NCBI GenBank assembly: GCA_026397955.1
Contig: JAPLTV010000016.1
Coordinates: 1 to 64,000, forward strand
Direction of reading: 5' to 3'
Length of the DNA: 64,000 nucleotides
Source: Verrucomicrobiota bacterium
GTDB lineage: Bacteria > Verrucomicrobiota > Verrucomicrobiia > Opitutales > UBA953
Shown: piece by piece, positions 52,374 through 62,600 of the stretch
Layout: every line of letters begins with the position of its first letter
Position numbering within the stretch: the stretch's first letter is position 1
Translations under genes and position numbers: made by a program
The notes under the pieces: model-generated
The model's database searches: none
What the model saw: the letters and a program-made list of their open reading frames with translations, nothing else
What the model was told of the DNA's origin: nothing

Positions 52374-53939
52374 ATGGCCGCCTGGTCTCACCGGGCCGCG
52401 GACGCCGGGCTTGCCCGACGGATCGCGGCTGCGCTGGGGGTTTCCGAACCCCTAGCCACAGTCCTCGCCCGCTCCTTCGCGGACGAGGCCGAAGCGGAGC
52501 GTCATCTGCTCGTCCACTTCCTCCGCCGCCTCGGCGCGCACCCGGAATATTTCGTCCCTCGCCGCCTCGAGGAAGGTTACGGGCTTTCGATGGCCGCGCT
52601 CGAACGCGTGCTCGCCGAAGCGAAGCCCCAGCTCTTCGTTGCCCTCGATTGCGGCACGAACTCCAAGCCAGAAGTCGACCGACTCCGCACTGAAGGCGTC
52701 GACGTCATCGTGGTGGACCATCACGTGGCCAAGGAAACCCGCGTGACCTGCACGCTCGTCAACCCGCGCGTCAACGACGCCGAGGATGCCCCGTGGCAGA
52801 CGCTTTGCACCGCCGGACTGGTCTTCAAACTCGTCCATGGCGTGCTGAAGGTCCTGCGCCTTGCCGGCGACGAACGCGGTACAAGCATCGCGGTAAAGGA
52901 TTACCTCGACCTCGCCGCCCTCGGCACGATCGCCGACCTGGTGCCTCTCCGCACAGAGAATCGCATCCTTGCCGCCCATGGCCTCAAGGCCCTCGGCGAA
53001 GCCCGCCGTCAAGGGGTGCGCGCCCTCATCGCCGTCAGCGGTATGGAGCCGGGTGGGGTGCTTACCTCGGTCGACGTCTCTTATCGCATCGGTCCGCGGA
53101 TCAACGCCAGCGGCCGTCTCGCCGACGCCTCGCTACCGTTGCGTCTGCTGCTCTCCGACGATCCGGCTGACTGTCTGCGTGACGCTGCGCAGCTGGATGC
53201 CATCAATCGCGAACGCCAGGAGATCGACAAGAAGGTCACCGAAGAGGCCATGGCCCAGGCCAAGGCGATGGGTGACCTCGCCGGTTATGTCGTCCATGGC
53301 GACTGGCATCCCGGAGTCGTTGGCATCGCCGCCGGCAAGATCTGCCGCGCACTTGATCGTCCCGTCATCGTCCTCGGGAAGGAAGGGGAGAGCGCCAAGG
53401 GCTCTGGCCGCAGCGTCCCAGGTACCAATCTCGTCGAAGCACTCGGGGCCTGTGCCGACCTGCTCAAGACTTACGGCGGCCACCCGATGGCCGTTGGTGT
53501 CTCGCTCAATGTCATCGACGTCGAAGCCTTCCGTGCGCGCTTCGCCGCCGCCGTCGAAAGCCAGCGTCTCGCCGGCGTCGTCCAGGCTGATGGCCGTGAC
53601 ATCGATATTGCCCACTGGATCAAGCCTTCCGAGGTGACCGACCAGCTGCTCGACGATCTCGACCTGCTACAGCCGTTCGGCGAAGGGAATAGCGAGCCAG
53701 TCTTTGGCTTCAAAGGATTCGTCTTCGACCGTCCGCCCACGCCTTTCGGCGAAGGCAATTTCCGGCACCAGCTTCCGCTCAGCGGCGGCCGCCGCCTGAA
53801 CTTCGTCGCCTGGCGCATGGCTGACCGCATGCCGGAACCCGGTAAGGCGATCGAGATGGCCGTCAAGCTGCAGTGGAACCGCTGGCAGGGACGCCGTATC
53901 CCGCAGGCCGAAATCCTCGACTGGCGCTACGCCTCCTGA
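52374..53939 (+). CDS. recJ: RecJ-like single-stranded-DNA exonuclease ORF lacking DHH motif I
   Basis: VALDCGTN, VVDHHV, LAALGTIADLVPL, GGHPMAVGVSL present; no DYDxDGxxS segment. Confidence 0.9.
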   Translation: MAAWSHRAADAGLARRIAAALGVSEPLATVLARSFADEAEAERHLLVHFLRRLGAHPEYFVPRRLEEGYGLSMAALERVLAEAKPQLFVALDCGTNSKPEVDRLRTEGVDVIVVDHHVAKETRVTCTLVNPRVNDAEDAPWQTLCTAGLVFKLVHGVLKVLRLAGDERGTSIAVKDYLDLAALGTIADLVPLRTENRILAAHGLKALGEARRQGVRALIAVSGMEPGGVLTSVDVSYRIGPRINASGRLADASLPLRLLLSDDPADCLRDAAQLDAINRERQEIDKKVTEEAMAQAKAMGDLAGYVVHGDWHPGVVGIAAGKICRALDRPVIVLGKEGESAKGSGRSVPGTNLVEALGACADLLKTYGGHPMAVGVSLNVIDVEAFRARFAAAVESQRLAGVVQADGRDIDIAHWIKPSEVTDQLLDDLDLLQPFGEGNSEPVFGFKGFVFDRPPTPFGEGNFRHQLPLSGGRRLNFVAWRMADRMPEPGKAIEMAVKLQWNRWQGRRIPQAEILDWRYAS

Positions 53940-54947
53940 TTACTTCGCGCCCGCGGCTTCCGCTGGACGTCGATCTTCGATGGTCTTGCTGCGGATTGCA
54001 TGAGGCTCGTCGGGAATCGGGAGGAGAAAGACGAGCGATCGTAGGTTCGGTTGCTGCAGCGAGCGGTAGACGTGGCCGAGGTCATAGCCGTCGTCGGCCT
54101 TCGTGTGGATTTCGGCCAAGGCGTATTGATGGTCCGACGTCGGATTTTTGACGACGGTACGTGCGTTCACCCGCAGCGTGACCTTGCGCTCGGGGTAGCG
54201 TAACTCGACGTCCTTACCGGTGAGGTTGATGAATTGAAGGGAGCCGTAAGGGAAGGTGCCCTCGGTGTCGTCCAAGGCGAGGATTTGGTGTCCGTTGCCG
54301 CCCGAAGAGAAGAGCAGCAGGTATTTTCCGTCATTTTGAAAGGTGTATTCAGCCGTGGGCGTAGACGTCGGCCTAGGCGCCTTGCCGCCTTTCTTTTTGG
54401 GCGCTTTCAGCGGCTCTTTGGGCGCGGATTCCAAGCGCAGGATCAGGAGATTGGCTTCTTCGGTCTCTTTCGATGCTGAGGTAAGGATACCTGAAAGTTC
54501 TTTGAGCCTTTCGTTAAGGGCATCGAGCTGAGCCTGGTCTCCGGGGGACGGTTTGCGGGCGCGCTCGGAGGTCTGCAGGTTGAGCGTGTTCAGCAAGCGG
54601 GTGATCTGGGCGAACTCGTCCGACGCCTGCAAGGTGACCGCCTGGGCGCGGCGGAGGCGCTGGATGGCCGCCGTCATGTCGGGTGAGAGCGGTCGAGGAT
54701 TCAGCGTCTCTTCGTCGATGGTGATGAAGCGTAGCGTATGAGCACCTTTGTAGGTAATCTCCGCGGTGAAGGCGTTGTTCGGGATGCTGAGCCGTCGCAA
54801 CGTCTCGCCCTCAAGGTAGCTGGCGCCGGGGATCGCCTCATCAAAGGCGAGCGCGCGGAAACGGATGCTCAATCCGGGCTTGTCGGCGGTCTGGGCGAAG
54901 AGGGTCGCCGCGAGGAGCGGCCAGAGAAGGGCGGTGCGGGCGATCAT
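53940..54947 (-). CDS. Exported partner protein X2 of prepilin-like module 2
   Basis: MIARTALLWPLLAATLFAQ signal; GTFPYGSLQFINL...TIEDR shared with 58883..59698. Confidence 0.72.
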   Translation of the reverse strand: MIARTALLWPLLAATLFAQTADKPGLSIRFRALAFDEAIPGASYLEGETLRRLSIPNNAFTAEITYKGAHTLRFITIDEETLNPRPLSPDMTAAIQRLRRAQAVTLQASDEFAQITRLLNTLNLQTSERARKPSPGDQAQLDALNERLKELSGILTSASKETEEANLLILRLESAPKEPLKAPKKKGGKAPRPTSTPTAEYTFQNDGKYLLLFSSGGNGHQILALDDTEGTFPYGSLQFINLTGKDVELRYPERKVTLRVNARTVVKNPTSDHQYALAEIHTKADDGYDLGHVYRSLQQPNLRSLVFLLPIPDEPHAIRSKTIEDRRPAEAAGAK

Positions 54948-57900
54948 AGGTCCTTCTGCGTGAGCGTGCGGGTGGAGAGGATCACGAAGCGCCGGCCAAG
55001 GGTCCGGTTGATCTGGTTGAGCAAGGGGTTGTGCAATTGTCCATCGGTGAGCTTCGCCACTTCGGTCTCGGGCGGTTGGCTGGGGTCGCAGAACTCCGGG
55101 ATGCGTTGCACGACGGCTTCGATCCAACAGCCAGACAGGGTGCGGGTCTGATCGAGCGGGTCCGTCGCTTCTCCGTAGCAACGGATGACAAAGGTGTCCG
55201 AGCGGGTGCTGAGCGAGGAGCCGACTGCCTCTAGGATGTCTGACTGTAGCAGTGAGGTCGGGGCGGCGCGGAGCGAGTGTCCTTTGCTGGAGTTCGTCCG
55301 AGGGTCGGTCGCGATGACGTTGGTCCGCATGTACGTGTAAGGCACCAAGCCGGCAACGGCCGGATTCGTGTCAGGATTGCTGGTGGTGATGGGCGCGAGC
55401 TGCGCGTCCGTGTAGGCCGGCGCCGAGGTCATCGGAGAGTTACGGTTCGAAAGATTGGCTCCGTCGACGTCGGCTCGCAGGATGGCATTCTGGAGGCAGC
55501 CCTGCCACGCGACCTGGTTGGGATACGCGCCGCAGTTGAATCGGTTCACGAACTGGGCCAGGCCGATGTAAGGAAGAGGGACCTCAACGCCGCGGTTCTT
55601 GATCACGTAGTGGACATCCGAAATTCCGACCTTGATGCCGTATTGGTAGCGATGGTTGTAGCGGATGCGCATACGGGTCTCTTCGACGATGGATTTCGCC
55701 AGCAGTTTGATCTGCGCATCGTCCAGGGTGGCCAAACCGGTCCACGTCTTCTTGTCGTTGAGGGCGGTCTTGTAATTGTAATCCGCGGAATCGGCGCGGG
55801 TGGCCCGGGGGAAGCGGGCGTTTTTGTCGGTGCCGGGCAGGAGTTCGGTGGCGGAACCCATCGCGTTACGCTTGGCGCTGGCCAGCAAGGCGGCCCAGGC
55901 GTCGACCGAGGTGCTGTTCACGTTGAACGTGCCGTCTGACAAGATGGTTCCCGCGATGCGCCGATGGTCGGCGAGCATCGCCCGGACGGTGAGCGGGTCG
56001 CGGGTGGCGTAGAGTTTCGTGCGCGGATTGGCGAGCCGGCCCGTGCCGGCGGCGAATTCATCGAGCACCGCGGCTAAGGTCTTGGTCTCCGTGACGACCT
56101 TGCTACGACTGATGATTGGGGCGGCGCCCGAAAGGAAGAAACGGTCGTAGATTGCCGAATTGGCCATCCAGGCATGGTCATGGTTAGCGACACCGCAGAG
56201 CGAGTCCGTCACATAGGTCATGCTGTTGTAGGTATTTAGCGGCGAGAAGCTGTTACCAATCTGGAAGAGCGGCTCCTGGTCGCGCAGGCCGAAGTTGGCG
56301 TGTGTGTACTGGGCAAGGGAAAGCGGGGGCGCGAACGGCACGCTGGTATAGACGGCCGAGGTCACGCCGCCGAGGCCCGACGTCACGCTGAGGCCTCCGT
56401 AGGCCTGCCAGCCGGCGATGGCTGGCGTCTCGATGACCTCGTTCCAGTTATTGGCCGGGCGCTGCATCATCTTGTAGCTGGGCGACGTGAAGGCATAGCC
56501 AGCCGGTGTCGCCGCGCTCGCCATACCGTTGGCATCGCCGCGGGTCACGGCCGCCATGGGGTTCGAATGTGAGAAGATCGGAAAGGGCAGGGTGTCCTTG
56601 GGCCAGCGGAGGTTGAAGTCATGGATACCCAGGATCCTCGGCTCGGACTTGCTGTCGGGCAGCGTGATGCCTGATGCGCCGAGCGCGAGGGAGGTCGCGG
56701 CGCCGCTGCGGCTGAAATCCGTCGCGGTCAGCGCATTCAGTTCGCTGCAGGCGTTGAAGGCGCCGCTCAGCGAGCCGTTGGAGGTTCCCGTGATCCGGTC
56801 GCCCGGCCAGGAGGTCAGCAGCACGCGGGCTTCATAGGAGCCAGCATTCAGCAGGGAGACCGTCACGTTCTCTCCGTTGGCGCTGGCCGCCACCGTCACC
56901 GGATTGCCGTCGGGGTCGGTGCAGGGCATCCAGAAGCCGCCGCGGGTATCGAGGCCCACGATTGCGTTGCCTGGCGTGCGGGTGAACGGCCAGGTGCTGT
57001 CATAGGTGGGTGCCACGCCGACTGCCGGGTAGGAGTAGACGCGGAACTCGCCCGGTAGGAGCACGTTGTCGACGCCGATGTTCATCCGGAAGTTCTCCAC
57101 CGCGTTCGAAGTCAGGTCGACGGCCCGGGCGAGTTCGCCGATGGTCTTGGTCCAGCTCTTGGCGGGGGTCTGGAACTGCACGGTCAGGCTATCCCAGTTG
57201 CGGAACGAGAGCCGCATGGCGGTGAGTTCCAGTGAAGAACTGTCGCGGGCTAGTCGCAGCGAGACGTTGTAAGGATTGTGGAGCACGACGATGGGCGTGA
57301 CGGTGAGCCGCAACGCGCCCCCGCCGCCGTCCTGAAGGCCCCAGACGGTCAGTTGTCGGCAGACGTAGGGGGAGACCGCCACCTTGGTCGGCTTGGGCGG
57401 ATAAAGCCCGTTGATCGTAGTGGCGTTGAGGAAGTCGCCGGTCGACTCAGCGCGGTTGTAGAAGCGCCCATAATGGCTGCGGTCGCCGTAGGCAGAGGCT
57501 GAAAGCGCGGCCGCGTTGGGGAAGTGCGCCCGGGCGTTGAGTTCGGGCGCGACCGGATTGAACCAGTTGAGTTCTTTGTAGAGGCGATGGTAGCTGCGCA
57601 GGGATTCCCAGGTCGGGCCGCGCGTGGTGCCGCTGTTCGAGAAGGAATAGAGCGGCGCGATATTACGGGAGGCGCCGTCATGCCTGATCGTCACCTTAGC
57701 GTCGGCGTAGGCGCTGCGTACGCTGCTACCGTTCGGATGGAAGGTGTACGTCACCCCGGATAGCTGCGCGCCGGCGGAATCCTTGGGGGCGGTGCCTTCG
57801 CTGAATTCGGATAGCTTCCATTCGGCGTCCGTCTTCTCGAAGGCCAGCGAGAGGTCTACTTTGAGCCCGCCCCAGAGCGCGTCGCTGTTTACCCCGCGGG

Positions 57901-58801
57901 ACCAGAGGGTGGCTTCGGTAAAGAGGCGCTTCGCGCGCGTCGGCGGGGAGGTCTCCGTCAGCCCGAGCCCGGAGTTCGTCAGGAAGGGCAGCTCCCTCAT
58001 CTGCGTGATGCGTGGGTCGATGCCGCTGAGGGGCATGTTCTCCAGCCCGGCCAGGATGCCGGTCCCCGAGCGGGCCGTACCGCGCAGCGCTTCCTGCTGT
58101 AATTGGGGTGTCGTCGTGCCCGTGGGCGGGGTGAGCCGCGGGTCGGTGAGGTTGATGCGCGCTTTGACGCCCTCGTCGCCGATCCAGTAGCAGTAGGAGC
58201 CGTTCGCATCGATATCGGGGAGGGCGATGCGCGGCAGGCTGATGCGGCCGTCGGGTTTCCCGGGGCTGGTCGAGCTCGCAAGCTCTGGGCCGCTGGCGCA
58301 GGTGTCGCCGACCAGCGGTACGAGCAGGTTGGCGGGGATGGAGAAGTCGTTCTGCCAAGGCACCCATTGGTCGACGTAGAAGTCAGCCTGTCCGTGGAGG
58401 TTCGCCGACTGCGTGCCCGGCAGCTGGTCGTGTCGTCCGCTGATTAGCCACGAGGGCGGCTGTAACTGCTGGTCGCTGCGCCAGACGCCGGTCCACAGCG
58501 GGTTGCGGATGGTGTTCCAGGTCCAGCCTGGTTGCGTGGTGTTGGCCAGGATGTCGGCCCGCGCGGTCATGCGCCGGTCGGGACCCGCTTCCTGCTGTAG
58601 GTGTGCGAGGGCGAGGCGGAGCGCGACGGCCGCGTTGAGTTTCGCCCGCAGGTAGTTCTGGTGCTGCGCCGAGAGGCGCGACTCGATGGTCACGAACGAA
58701 GCCACCGTGATGACCGTCATCAGCACGATGGACATCACCACGAGCGACAGCACGAGGCTGAAGCCGGAGCGGCGGCGCGGCGTCACGGAGTCGGTGGGCA
58801 C
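54944..58801 (-). CDS. Giant prepilin-like protein (1285 aa), Verru_Chthon cassette protein A-like
   Basis: SGFSLVLSLVVMSIVLMTVITVASFVTIESR; GTFNVNSTSVDAWAALLAS; paralogue of 59688..63716. Confidence 0.82.
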   Translation of the reverse strand: MPTDSVTPRRRSGFSLVLSLVVMSIVLMTVITVASFVTIESRLSAQHQNYLRAKLNAAVALRLALAHLQQEAGPDRRMTARADILANTTQPGWTWNTIRNPLWTGVWRSDQQLQPPSWLISGRHDQLPGTQSANLHGQADFYVDQWVPWQNDFSIPANLLVPLVGDTCASGPELASSTSPGKPDGRISLPRIALPDIDANGSYCYWIGDEGVKARINLTDPRLTPPTGTTTPQLQQEALRGTARSGTGILAGLENMPLSGIDPRITQMRELPFLTNSGLGLTETSPPTRAKRLFTEATLWSRGVNSDALWGGLKVDLSLAFEKTDAEWKLSEFSEGTAPKDSAGAQLSGVTYTFHPNGSSVRSAYADAKVTIRHDGASRNIAPLYSFSNSGTTRGPTWESLRSYHRLYKELNWFNPVAPELNARAHFPNAAALSASAYGDRSHYGRFYNRAESTGDFLNATTINGLYPPKPTKVAVSPYVCRQLTVWGLQDGGGGALRLTVTPIVVLHNPYNVSLRLARDSSSLELTAMRLSFRNWDSLTVQFQTPAKSWTKTIGELARAVDLTSNAVENFRMNIGVDNVLLPGEFRVYSYPAVGVAPTYDSTWPFTRTPGNAIVGLDTRGGFWMPCTDPDGNPVTVAASANGENVTVSLLNAGSYEARVLLTSWPGDRITGTSNGSLSGAFNACSELNALTATDFSRSGAATSLALGASGITLPDSKSEPRILGIHDFNLRWPKDTLPFPIFSHSNPMAAVTRGDANGMASAATPAGYAFTSPSYKMMQRPANNWNEVIETPAIAGWQAYGGLSVTSGLGGVTSAVYTSVPFAPPLSLAQYTHANFGLRDQEPLFQIGNSFSPLNTYNSMTYVTDSLCGVANHDHAWMANSAIYDRFFLSGAAPIISRSKVVTETKTLAAVLDEFAAGTGRLANPRTKLYATRDPLTVRAMLADHRRIAGTILSDGTFNVNSTSVDAWAALLASAKRNAMGSATELLPGTDKNARFPRATRADSADYNYKTALNDKKTWTGLATLDDAQIKLLAKSIVEETRMRIRYNHRYQYGIKVGISDVHYVIKNRGVEVPLPYIGLAQFVNRFNCGAYPNQVAWQGCLQNAILRADVDGANLSNRNSPMTSAPAYTDAQLAPITTSNPDTNPAVAGLVPYTYMRTNVIATDPRTNSSKGHSLRAAPTSLLQSDILEAVGSSLSTRSDTFVIRCYGEATDPLDQTRTLSGCWIEAVVQRIPEFCDPSQPPETEVAKLTDGQLHNPLLNQINRTLGRRFVILSTRTLTQKDL

Positions 58802-58882
58802 CTCATTATTCTGCGGCCATCCCCGAGGCCCTCAAGTCCGGACGGCTCCTGTTATATGAAAGTTATGTGACGCCCCGCCGGC

Positions 58883-59698
58883 TTACTTTTCGCCCTTCGG
58901 TGCCGGCGGCTTCTGGGCTAGGCTGCGCGCGGGCGGGGGGCGGTCTTCGATCACCTTGAGCACGATACGGCCGAGATCACCGGGACCGGGTGAGAGCATG
59001 TAAAGTTTGCGGGTACTCTCCATGTGGAAGACCCGGCCGGAATAAGCGGGGAGCTCGGTCTCGTTGATGCGGCTGGCAATCTGCAGGTCGTAGTAGTCGT
59101 TATCCTTGCTGCCTGGTCGGGCTACCTTGGAGCTGCCGGCAGGAATAAGCTGGTCGCCCGAGGGGAGTTTGATCGTCAGTGGGAAACTGCAGAGGTTGAA
59201 GTAGCGGTTGCTGCCAGGGGGGAAGGAACCTGGGATGTCCTGGATGGCGGTGATCCCGTTATCCTTGCCGGGGTTTACCATCAGGATGAGGTGGAGCTGC
59301 CCTTGTTTTGCCGGCAGGTCGATCCAGGCAATCGGGGGTTTTCCGGCCGAAGCCAAAGCGTGCGTCGGGGTGGCCGCCTTGATGCCGCGGATCGGTCGCT
59401 TGACGACTTCGGTCTTCTCGCCGGTTTTTGGTACAGGCTCCCCAGGAATCTCGGTGGCGGCCAATTCGATCAATTCCATCCGGGCTGGGCCGCGATAATA
59501 GAACGCGTCGGTGAGCATGTCCGTGGGGATGACGAGTCCGTTGACCTTCTTGTCCTGCATGATGCCGATCCCGGCCAGAGGCTTGTTGGCCGAGATGAAC
59601 TTGATATAGGCTTCGACGATGGGGCCGTCCGCGGCCTGGGCAGAGCCGCAGGTGAGGAACAGGGTCGCGAGCAGGATTTTTCCTAGGTCAGATCTCAT
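58883..59698 (-). CDS. Exported partner protein X1 of prepilin-like module 1
   Basis: MRSDLGKILLATLFLTCGSAQAA signal; GSFPPGSNRYFNL...VIEDR. Confidence 0.72.
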   Translation of the reverse strand: MRSDLGKILLATLFLTCGSAQAADGPIVEAYIKFISANKPLAGIGIMQDKKVNGLVIPTDMLTDAFYYRGPARMELIELAATEIPGEPVPKTGEKTEVVKRPIRGIKAATPTHALASAGKPPIAWIDLPAKQGQLHLILMVNPGKDNGITAIQDIPGSFPPGSNRYFNLCSFPLTIKLPSGDQLIPAGSSKVARPGSKDNDYYDLQIASRINETELPAYSGRVFHMESTRKLYMLSPGPGDLGRIVLKVIEDRPPPARSLAQKPPAPKGEK

Positions 59699-62600
59699 CG
59701 GCTTTGAGCCAGCGCATTGAGACGATCTTGAAGCGGCGGCCGAGCACATTATTTACGGGGGTGAGCGCGGTGCTCAAGGTCGCGTCGGTCGCCGCCGACG
59801 GGGCGATCTTCAGCGGCTTCGGTGCGCTGTTACCCGTTTCGGCCGCATTGGTGGGATCGACGAACTCAGGGATGCGCTGGACGACGACCTCCATCCAGGC
59901 CGAACCAATCTCACCGTTGTCGAGGCCGGCTTCGCCGTAGCATCGAAGGGTAAAGGTATCGGAACGGGTGGCTAAGGCGGAGCCGAGGCTTTGGAGAAGG
60001 TCAGATTGCAGGAGGTTGCCGGGGGCGCCCATGGCGGTGTGCGAGCGGCTAGTGCCGGTCTGCGCGGTCGTCTCGATGTTCTCGGGATTGGGGAACCAGC
60101 TGGAGGTCGCCGTCTTGAGCGAATTTTGGGTGAGTTTGCGGTCGGCGGCATTGGCGAAGAGGCGGTCGCTCAGCCCGGCGTTATAGGTCTGGTCGGCGCG
60201 GAAAATCGCCGCCTGCAGCGCACCGCAACGGCTGGCCCAGGTCTCAGGCGTGAGGAAGCGGTTGATGAATTCGGAAAGACCGAGGTAAGGAGTGGTGGCC
60301 TTGGCCAATCCGCCGAAGAGTCGGCTGCCGGGAGCCTTGGCGAGGTCGCGCTCGCTGCGCGCAATGAGGGCGAAGCGTGCCTTGTTCTCCGCGACGATCG
60401 CGTTGGCGAGGTTGGCGATCTGCGTATCGCTGAGGTTGGCGAAGCCGGCCCAGTTGCTGGGGTCATCGGTGTTGCCAGCGGCGATCGCGGCGGTGTCCTT
60501 GGTCAGCACGCGAGGGAAGCGGGCATTGTTGGTCGAAGACGGGCTGGAACTCGTCTTGTCCGCCACCGCGAGGTTCTTGGCGCTGCCGAGGAACGCGGTC
60601 CAAGCAGTCACGGAGGTGGAGTTGACGTTGAAGGCGCCCTTGTTGAGGAGCACGGCGGCGGAGCGTCGGTAGTCGGCGAGGGCGGCCGCGGTGGCCATGG
60701 CGTCGCGGCCGCTTTCCAGGGAGAAGCGCGGGTTGTCTAGCGGCATGCCGTTATTAACGAAATCGCTGATGACTTGGGTCATCGACTTCTTCTCGTTGGG
60801 GTCCGTCGGCGGGGTGGAGGTCTTGCTGGCGATGGTGACGGGGTCGGTCGGCGTGGGTGTCGTCGGGGTGATGACGCCGCCGGTGCCGGATTTCATCCAA
60901 GGCGCGAGGCTCGAAAGGAAATAGCCATCCCAAAGCGTGGCGTTGAGGAGGTAACTCTGGTCGAACTCGGACCAGTTCGAGCCGTTGTCCTGTAGCGCTT
61001 TCTTGGCGTCGACCAGAGGTGAGGCGAAGCTGTTTCCGATGCTGAGGAGCGGTTGCTGATCGCGGATACCAAAGTTGGCGTGGGCGTATTGGGCCAACGA
61101 GACGGGCTGGACGAGGGGGATTTCGGCGAGGATTACGCGCGAGTCTCCGGTCGCGGCGGTGGCGGAATTACCGCCGAAGGCGAGCTTACCGGCGCCAGTG
61201 TTCTCCAGCACGTTTTCCCAAGCTCCGGTCCGGACGCTGAGCTGGTAGCTGGGCGACGACCCGCGGGCGCCGGTCGAGCCGACGCGACCGGCGGCGCTGG
61301 GCTTCTGGACCGCCGCCATGGGGTTCGAATGTGTGTAAGTGGCGTAGGGCGCGGCGGCGTGGTCGGAGGTCTTGGCCGAGACGTCAATGACTGTGACGAT
61401 GTCCGCGGGGAGGGGAGGGGAGTCAGCTGTCGGGTAAGGGTTGCGGCCGTCCCATTCCGGGATGTCCGGGCGGGGATACTTGTTCTGCACGTGGCGCCAG
61501 CTGAGGAAGAATTTCTCTCCAGGGCTCGGGTACTTTATCTGGCCGATATCGTTGAAGGCGATTTCGCTGGTCTCGCTCGTCTTGGCGAGGAAGTCACTCT
61601 TATCGGCCGAAGGATTGCTCTTGGCGTTGGTGTTGAGTTCGAGCTGGTCTCCCGGCCAGCAGCTGAGCGCGTGACGAACGCGAAGGTTGCCGCCGGGTAT
61701 GATCTCGAGCGCAATCGGATTATCGATGTTGAAGGTCAGCGTGGCGGCTTCGCCGAAGTTCCAGTCCCAGACGTTGTCGCGGTAGCCGCCCTGGATATTG
61801 TAGGTGTTATCGAGGACGATGGACTTCGCCCATTCGCCCATCTTCGGTTCGCAGGAGAAGACGCGCATCTCGCCCGGCTCCAGTGTGATGCTGGCACTGG
61901 CGTCCTTGGTCAGGTAGAAGCGGAAGGTGTCGTCGTTGTCGCTATCCGGGGCTTGGCGGGTGAAGAAGTCGGTAATCTTGGTCTCGTAGACGTAGGGATT
62001 GGCCAGCGTGCCGGTCTTGTACTGTTTGAAGCGGAATTTCCAGTCGGCCATGTCCGCGAAACCGATGGCCGCGGCGTAGGGAGTCTTGTTGGCGCCGCCG
62101 CTGGCGGTACCCGGGGTCCAGGTCATGCGGACGTTGAACGGATTATGGATGACGACGATGGGGGTGATGTTGAGGCGGATGTCGACCCACTCGTCCCAGC
62201 TCCAATAGGCGAGCTTGCCGCGGCGGATCAGCGTCCAGTCCCAGTACTGCATCTTGTTCACTGTGAAGGCGAGGGTGACGCGTTGCAGGTAAGGCGTGGC
62301 GGCGACGTTCAGTGGGCGCGTGACGATGTTATTCGTGTCGCCGTTGCGGTAGTCGTTCGCGTTGGGGTTATTGTTGCTCGAGGCCGGCAGGTCGCCGTCG
62401 TAGACGTCCGAGTAGCCGTAGAGTCGGTTGCGCAGGCTGTTGTTGGGCAGGCCGCTGCTGGCGGGCGTGCCGCTAGGGTGGGCGGCGGCGACGTTGGGCC
62501 AGAGCGTGCGGGCGCGAAGGGTAGGGGTGCCGGTAGAGCGGGCGTTCGAGGTGGCGCTGCCGGTCCAGCCGAGCTGCTTGTAGAGGCGATGGTAGTCGCG

